Source: Hyphodiscus hymeniophilus
Lineage: Eukaryota > Ascomycota > Leotiomycetes > Helotiales > Hyphodiscaceae
Direction: 5' to 3'
Assembly (NCBI GenBank): GCA_016508695.1
Contig: VNKQ01000007.1
Coordinates: 620,001 to 684,000, forward strand
Length of the DNA stretch: 64,000 nt
Below are positions 58,687 to 64,000 of this stretch, piece by piece (positions within the stretch are counted from its first letter, which is position 1; each line of letters starts with the position of its first letter). The position numbers and the translations under genes were made by a program. The notes under the pieces are model-generated. The model saw only the letters and a program-made list of their open reading frames with translations, was not told the origin of the DNA and made no database searches.

Positions 58687-60026
58687 CGCAGCGTTTGGGG
58701 CAATCAACAGGTCGTTTGGCGTGAAGTTGTCGATGTTCGAGAATCACCAACTTCCTTCGAAAAATTGATTTCCCTTCTGTGTGGTGGTAAGCGAGAAGAT
58801 TAAGTGGGGAAAGCTTTTTTAGCGCAATAGTTCATCACGTGCTTGTTCAACGACATTGGAGGTAGGTGAAAACAACTTTCAATTTAATCTTCAAGTCTAG
58901 TTTCAACGATACAAACTTGGTTGCGAGTAGAGTTACTCACGGTCTTGGGCAATTGTTCGGCTGCCTGAAGTAAAAGCCATACGCTGCTGCGGAAATAAAA
59001 ATGCTCGGTTTGAGGAAGAATTGCCAGCACAATAGAGTCAGTATATTCACTACGATTATGGACTCTAGTTACGTCAATCTACCATTCCATTATCTATTAT
59101 TTCCATCCTTTCAACCGCTCAAGTTATTTGAGGACTTGGGATATTACAAAAGTCTGGGAAGTCTCCAAGGTCCGTAATCACAACCAACTGCTTCCCGAGT
59201 CCACACCCATGTCCCTCTAATAGTGTAGGAATAAGCTGGAATCTTCGATGCTAACACTTTCCAAGCAGGAAAACTTATACTCCGCAGTGCAACTCCCAGT
59301 AGAAGACTGAAGACTCGCTCTTCGACCAGAACCTTCAAATACCGGTAAATAATTGTAGTGTCAGAGTTTACTCAAAGGCTCTTTAGACCGACGATTTGTG
59401 TCCATTCAGATCGACGAGGGTTATTAGTCATTTCCTTAGAAAATAGCAGTTGGCAAATAGTATGAACCTTCAACTGGGAGTTCGAGCCTAATCTTCAGAC
59501 GCCTAATGTGACACACATTCATTCCTGAGCCACCTCTCCCACGATTCTCGGAACTTGCAAGATCTAACCCTGTGAAGTGTGTGCAGCCAGTGCTGCGCAT
59601 AAAGGCTGTTGCCATCACCCTATGTGTGATCAATCTTTTTAACCCAGCCCGACGCAGCTATGAGGCTGTGAAAGAAGATAAGGAAAAACTACTTTGGAGA
59701 AGCTGCGAGTACCGTTATACTTGCTGAAAGACACGCTGATGTGCGACCTCATTTGACATAAAGAAGCTTCCATTATTAGCACTGGCATCTTCTACCAGCT
59801 TATTTCACGAGCTTCCGTCCACGTACTTCCACGTAAGCAAGGAACGTAGTTGCTTTACTTTCCCTGGATGGCCAGTGCAAACCATTCTTGTCCACAAGTT
59901 TTTGATACTTAAACTCCACTTACATCCTTTGATCGCATCTGCGTTCCAGAAACCCCGATTTAGTATATTAAATAGTCATCCCACACCTCAATTGTCTTCA
60001 TCTCCCGCATTTCAGCAACTTGGAGA
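58687..60026. other. Intergenic, 1.34 kb; no gene seen
   Basis: The promoter of the eL13 gene on the left. The remainder shows no coding, RNA or repeat signal that I can support. Confidence 0.4.
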
Positions 60027-61856
60027 ATGGATCCGACCCAATCCAACATGCGTCTGGAGTATCCCAGCTCTCCTGGACCTCAGTCACCTCAAAGTACTAA
60101 GTTGCTGACTCGTCCTGACAGCCCTAATGTACTCACGGACAGAAGAAGCCAGCCCGACGAGCACCAGCATTGTGCCGAAGCTCCTGAACCTCAGCGAAAT
60201 CCCAAGCTTTCAATACCTCTCAAGCCCTCGAAGCCATCCAAGTTTATGGACGCTCCATCCGTCTGTCCCTACGACCAACACACTGCCAAAAATCCTAAGT
60301 TCCCCGAGCTCACGAAGTCCCCTCCCGAAGACACTGAAAGCAAGCTCTTCAATCTTCAAAGCCCTCCCATACCGTTAGGATCTCCCAAACCCCTGCCCTC
60401 CTGCGAGGTACACGGTGACTACACACGCCAATACAGCAATCTTCAGTCTGTCCAACACCAAGTACCAGCGGGTTCTGAAGACAGTCCCAGTCACTTTGGG
60501 GTCCAAGGATCTCTGGAGGCGGGAGATGAAGCCCTGTTCGATAAGGCCTCGAAATACGTCCCCAAGTTCGAGGACGCGGAAGAGTTCTCTACGCCAGCCA
60601 GAACTCTTCCATCAGACGATTCGCCTCTGCAAGGAAAAGCCTGCAGTATTCCACACCCCAGTGAGCGACTCGATTCTTTATCGGGTTCTTTCAAAGGTCT
60701 AGAGTCGGATATGGAGCAGTCCAAGAAACACGCAGCTCGAGTAATAGAACCTTCTCATCTATCAAAGTCTTGTGATGCACGAATACAAAAACAGCCGAAT
60801 GTAGAGGATGGATTGGAGGGTCATGAAATCTCGGACCCCGGAGCATCCAGAAAGCAGGACAATAAAGTTCTCGGTGCCCATGATTCCGATAGACTGGATA
60901 AGTCTGATGGAGAGGACGAATTAAATGCAGACAACTCCAGTGAGTCCGGGAGATTAAAAGACTCCATCGAATACGGCGACATTCCGAGACAGGATGACGA
61001 TGATGATGACGAAAGTGAGAAGGTCCCAACAGGAGACAGCTTCAAGGAAGACAAAGAAGAAGAGAAATCTGGTGAACAGGAAGAGGAAGACTCTGATAAA
61101 GAGGAAGAGCCGGAAGAAGAAGAGGAAGAAGCTTCGGGAGGAAAAGATAAAGCTGATAGAAGAGACGATACGAAAGGAGATGAGAATGGAGGTTTTCAGT
61201 CGGAGATAGGGGACGGCTCTGAGGGACAACGAGGCGGGTCAGAATTCCAAGATGCATCCCAAGAACGAGACCGATATCGAAGACAGGATGGTGCGCAAGC
61301 AACAGACTGTGCTCGAGCAGATCAAGGTGAATTGCAGGTGCGAGATGAATGCCATGGGCAGGATGTACCAGATGGAGAAACAGGAACACCTCAGGGACAG
61401 GACGAGCTTCACGGAGAACACGAATCTCCTAGGCATGGCGGTTGCCAAGAACAATGTGAGCATAAGCAAGAAGATTTCAGCAACTTCAGCGGATGCGTGG
61501 ACGGACCCGACCATCATAATGGTCAGACAGGAGAACATGATAATATATTGCGCGAAATGGAGAAGGCATGTCTTATTGATTTCGCCAAAACCGATACGGA
61601 GGGAGAGAACGGATGCCACGGAGAACGAAGAGAATCTTGCTCACCGGAAGAAGCCACGGTAGAGAAGTTTGGCAGACTTGGAGCTGATGAATCGAGAGGC
61701 AAGAATTCAGAGAAGCTGCAAGCCGAGACGAATCCATCTTCTGCCAACCCCAAGCCAACCTCTAGCTCGCCACGTTTGAGTTCTGACTTCTTGGTATCCA
61801 GTCAGACAGTTGCTGGTACAGTAATTATCCCCTTTCAATGTCCTCGCTGTCTATGA
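60027..61856 (+). CDS. Orphan acidic low-complexity protein
   Basis: An ATG-started ORF of 609 residues. The first third is Ser/Pro-rich. The middle has a long Glu/Asp tract (about residues 335-375, EEEDSDKEEEPEEEEEEA). A Gly/His/Gln-rich part follows. No domain is recognised. Between about 61,210 and 61,660 a second plus-strand frame is also open and looks no less protein-like (QQTVLEQIKVNCRCEMNAM), so the true frame there is uncertain. A GTACAG donor at about 61,818 and ACTAAC plus an AG near 61,947 could splice it to the coiled-coil ORF that follows, in which case the stop at 61,856 would be intronic. Confidence 0.4.
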   Translation: MDPTQSNMRLEYPSSPGPQSPQSTKLLTRPDSPNVLTDRRSQPDEHQHCAEAPEPQRNPKLSIPLKPSKPSKFMDAPSVCPYDQHTAKNPKFPELTKSPPEDTESKLFNLQSPPIPLGSPKPLPSCEVHGDYTRQYSNLQSVQHQVPAGSEDSPSHFGVQGSLEAGDEALFDKASKYVPKFEDAEEFSTPARTLPSDDSPLQGKACSIPHPSERLDSLSGSFKGLESDMEQSKKHAARVIEPSHLSKSCDARIQKQPNVEDGLEGHEISDPGASRKQDNKVLGAHDSDRLDKSDGEDELNADNSSESGRLKDSIEYGDIPRQDDDDDDESEKVPTGDSFKEDKEEEKSGEQEEEDSDKEEEPEEEEEEASGGKDKADRRDDTKGDENGGFQSEIGDGSEGQRGGSEFQDASQERDRYRRQDGAQATDCARADQGELQVRDECHGQDVPDGETGTPQGQDELHGEHESPRHGGCQEQCEHKQEDFSNFSGCVDGPDHHNGQTGEHDNILREMEKACLIDFAKTDTEGENGCHGERRESCSPEEATVEKFGRLGADESRGKNSEKLQAETNPSSANPKPTSSSPRLSSDFLVSSQTVAGTVIIPFQCPRCL

Positions 61857-61947
61857 AGTCTCGAACGTTCGCACTATCTCTGGACCGACTTGATCCGAAC
61901 TCGACTTTGTTTAAAATTACTAACTTAAAGGTCTAGATCTCATACAG

Positions 61948-62281
61948 TGCTTCCTTGCCAAAAACCAGACCCGGATCTTCTGATCATGGTGGTCACCCAC
62001 CTGTCATTACACGGAAGAAGAAGAAGACGATTTGGGAGATCAGAGCTATCAGAGCCGATGTGGAGAGAATCGAGGCAGAAAAAACCCTGGCAACAGAGAT
62101 CGAAGCAGCAAGACTCAAGACGGCAAGACTCGAAACAGAAAGAATCGAGGCAGAACGGGTCGCAGCGGAAAGATTTGAGGCAAAGCAAGGACGAAACTCG
62201 CTGCGGGGATTATTCAATGAGACCACAGGAGGTGACGCTCGTGACACCCTCGACGATCGAGCTGAAGGACATCATGAATAA
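61948..62281 (+). CDS. Lys/Glu-rich coiled-coil segment, probable downstream exon
   Basis: An open frame without an ATG at its start encodes a helical segment with a five-residue beat of the type ARLETERIEAERVAAERFEA (about 62,060-62,190), followed by a polar end and TGA. The 15-bp periodicity in the DNA indicates internal duplication. The lack of a start codon and the good branch-site/acceptor just upstream (ACTAAC...CATACAG) suggest it is the last exon of the acidic orphan gene rather than a separate gene. Confidence 0.35.
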
Positions 62282-62778
62282 TAGATAGCTACTGCACTAC
62301 CTCCCACAACAGGTATTTGTTGCCAGCACATACATAACAAAATGGTTCCGCAGAAGGAAGACAGAACCAGGTTTTTTTTTTTGCAGACCTTCTAGATCTC
62401 CATGAGTGGTTCTACTTACCAGGCAAGACGCTCACAGACAGCTTTCCCTGGGTCACTTTGCGCCTGCTCATGTCGTGCAAAGGGAGAAATGGAGTTCTCT
62501 CGACCGTTTGCTTGGTGCGATCGGGAGCTTTCGTATTTTGGTAACACCAACTGCGCCTCTCTGACAGTTTCCACGACATTTCTCCGTAGTTGCTTTTGAT
62601 GTTCAGGGTGACGTCTTGAACTTGGTCAAGTCCTTGGGGCGAATAACCTCTCATTGTCTGTCACAAGTGACATGTCATAGTTGCGCAAAGAATGAATATC
62701 AGTCCAAGCTCCATAACAAACTCTCCAATCCTGAGATCCCAACAACCTGCAAACACTGCAAACTTCTTTCTCGTTGTA
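62282..62778. other. Intergenic; no gene seen
   Basis: Flanks the inverted-repeat element. A T10-like run occurs at about 62,372. Confidence 0.35.
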
Positions 62779-62880
62779 CGGAGGTACAGGGGTAACTTAT
62801 GGCACGCCGCTTTGGCTTTGCAAGCCAGAATATGTGGGCAGAATCCGGCGGTATGCCATAACTTAGCCCCTGTACCTCCG
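62779..62880. mobile_element. 102-bp MITE-like inverted-repeat element with TA target duplication
   Basis: The left end CGGAGGTACAGGGG-TAACTTATGGCA is mirrored at the right end by the complement of TGCCATAACTTAGCCCCTGTACCTCCG. The arms are about 36 bp with a few mismatches and surround a core of only about 30 bp. Both ends are flanked by TA (62,777-62,778 and 62,881-62,882). TA duplication and terminal inverted repeats are the signature of Tc1/mariner/pogo-type elements. There is no coding capacity, so it would be non-autonomous. Confidence 0.7.
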
Positions 62881-62882
62881 TA

Positions 62883-63675
62883 CGTGTACTAGTGTGGTGC
62901 TAGCTAAGCTTAGCGCCCTTTTTCTTCTTGATAAGTCAGTTCTTCTCTTCCAAAAAATTCCTTTCTTCTTCATACTTACCTTGTTGAAGCACTGCCGCTC
63001 ATGAATGGCTAGTGCTGCGATACGAGCCCTTCATTGCACAGCGAGGCGGCGAGAATCGTTGGCTTTCCTTCGGGGACGCCATCGGCGGAATTTTTGATTG
63101 CATTCTCGCGAAAAGCGAACTCTTTCATTGTCATCATTGCCTCGCGCAGTGGGATGAAGAAGGATATCCATCGGAATAGCTTCACTTTGACGAGAGTGGT
63201 ATCGAAATGCTAGCAGGCGACTGCGTTAGGATGATAATCTTGGAAAGCTGATAGTCTATGGAGAGCTTGAGCTCTGATGTGCAACGATGGAGACATGTTT
63301 ATGTGAATATTGTCGTGGTCGGGAGAAGGTGAAGCTGAAGCCAAATCACGCCTCTCACCACGTAATTTTGATAATCTCTCGTTGGCTGTGGTATCGAACA
63401 TGTCTAGCATTATGTCAAACATGTAGAGCCTCTGGATAGCAATCAAGCAGTCATAAGGTACCCTTAATTGTTGCGTCTGGTTGCTATTCTCATGGTACTG
63501 TATTGTATCCTCACGTGCTGCTCTGCGCGACTTTTGAGGCCAGCTTCGCGAGAACCAAACTTATGTCTACCCCGTCAAATACAGCTCCTTACGAACCACA
63601 CTCCTTTCCACTGTGACCCAAACACACAGCACTGCTTCTACTTCTGTCTTTAGAGCTATATTCGCGATCGCCATT
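62883..63675. other. Upstream region of DPM3; no gene seen
   Basis: About 790 bp with no recognisable ORF. Presumed to include the DPM3 promoter. Confidence 0.4.
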
Positions 63676-64000
63676 ATGACTCGGGCACAACAAACCATCT
63701 CAATCGGACTTTTGGTCACATCTGTATGCCACCTCGATGCTCGGAGGGAAAAAGATGCTAACAAAATGAAGCTCTATCTCGCGCTCTACCTCCAGCTCAT
63801 TCCCCTACCAGATTTGATCTCGAATGAGATTATCCCCGTGGTACGTCTTTCTCCAATTTGGTCTCCATTCCGGTGCGAGGTTCTCGTGCCTACACGATCT
63901 CAAACTTCCTCACGCCCTTCAACTACAACTCCCACGCCAGGAAATCTTTCCATACTCTGCAGACCCTCTCTCCTTCGCAAAGTCAGCAATCCAGCTAACC
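63676..64000 (+). CDS. DPM3: Dolichol-phosphate mannosyltransferase subunit 3 (5' part, truncated by window end)
   Basis: Exon 1 (63676-63723) encodes MTRAQQTISIGLLVTS. After a 48-nt intron with GCTAAC branch (63724-63771), exon 2 (63772-63840) encodes LYLALYLQLIPLPDLISNEI and IPV, then a GTACGT donor opens an intron that runs off the window. The sequence matches the N-terminal part of Dpm3, a small ER membrane protein that stabilises the catalytic Dpm1 subunit making dolichol-phosphate mannose for N-glycans, O-mannosylation and GPI anchors. The remaining C-terminal half should lie beyond position 64000. Confidence 0.88.
   Translation, partial: MTRAQQTISIGLLVTSVCHLDARREKDANKMKLYLALYLQLIPLPDLISNEIIPVVRLSPIWSPFRCEVLVPTRSQTSSRPSTTTPTPGNLSILCRPSLLRKVSNPAN

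Noticed and set aside
60994..61209. Lys/Arg-rich ORF
   Set aside because: It is the alternate-frame shadow of the GAA/AGA-rich acidic tract.

Overview
The window comes from a filamentous ascomycete (Pezizomycotina). Genes are split by short introns of about 43-90 nt with CTAAC/CTGAC-type branch sites. The set includes a HET-domain gene, a Zn2Cys6 regulator, alternative oxidase, a PEX28-32-family peroxin and an intact TOR kinase. Repeat relics carry in-frame TAG/TAA stops of the kind left by repeat-induced point mutation. A leotiomycete is plausible, but the sequence alone does not prove it. Exon structures were read by hand from splice sites and reading frame and checked for divisibility by three. 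Expect an occasional one-base error in a boundary.

Layout. (1) 1-4.5 kb is accessory: a mutated relic ORF, a HET-domain gene fused to six near-identical C2H2 fingers (2019-3360, minus), and an AT-rich transposon-like relic. (2) 4.5-9.4 kb: an HRI1-like gene, a frameshifted lipase-like gene lacking its nucleophile serine, and a Ser/Thr-rich single-pass membrane protein with apparent indels. (3) 9.8-16.7 kb: an MFS sugar transporter, a paraoxonase-type lactonase/arylesterase and a Zn2Cys6 factor, which together look like a small catabolic cluster. (4) 17.7-31.2 kb: a Vip1-like RRM protein with a metallothionein-like tail, a small conserved protein, a coiled-coil protein, an SDR, PAM16, YIP1, a PEX30-type peroxin and a TRF4-type poly(A) polymerase. 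(5) 31.2-37.4 kb has no recognisable gene and leads into a 1,297-residue disordered protein (to 41.3 kb). (6) 42.5-46.9 kb: alternative oxidase, a tiny four-cysteine ORF and RTF2. (7) 47.2-64 kb: TOR kinase, glucosidase II beta subunit, ribosomal protein eL13, an acidic/coiled-coil orphan locus, a 102-bp MITE-like inverted repeat, and the 5' part of DPM3 running off the end.

Most of the window from 17 kb on is core housekeeping: protein import (PAM16), ER-Golgi traffic (YIP1), peroxisomes (PEX30), nuclear RNA surveillance (TRF4), growth control (TOR), ER glycoprotein quality control and mannosylation (glucosidase II beta, DPM3), and translation (eL13). The lineage-specific material sits at the left end. 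The most unusual items are the HET-zinc-finger array gene and the RRM-metallothionein fusion. A set of apparent one-base homopolymer indels in otherwise good genes should be checked against reads before any gene is called a pseudogene.
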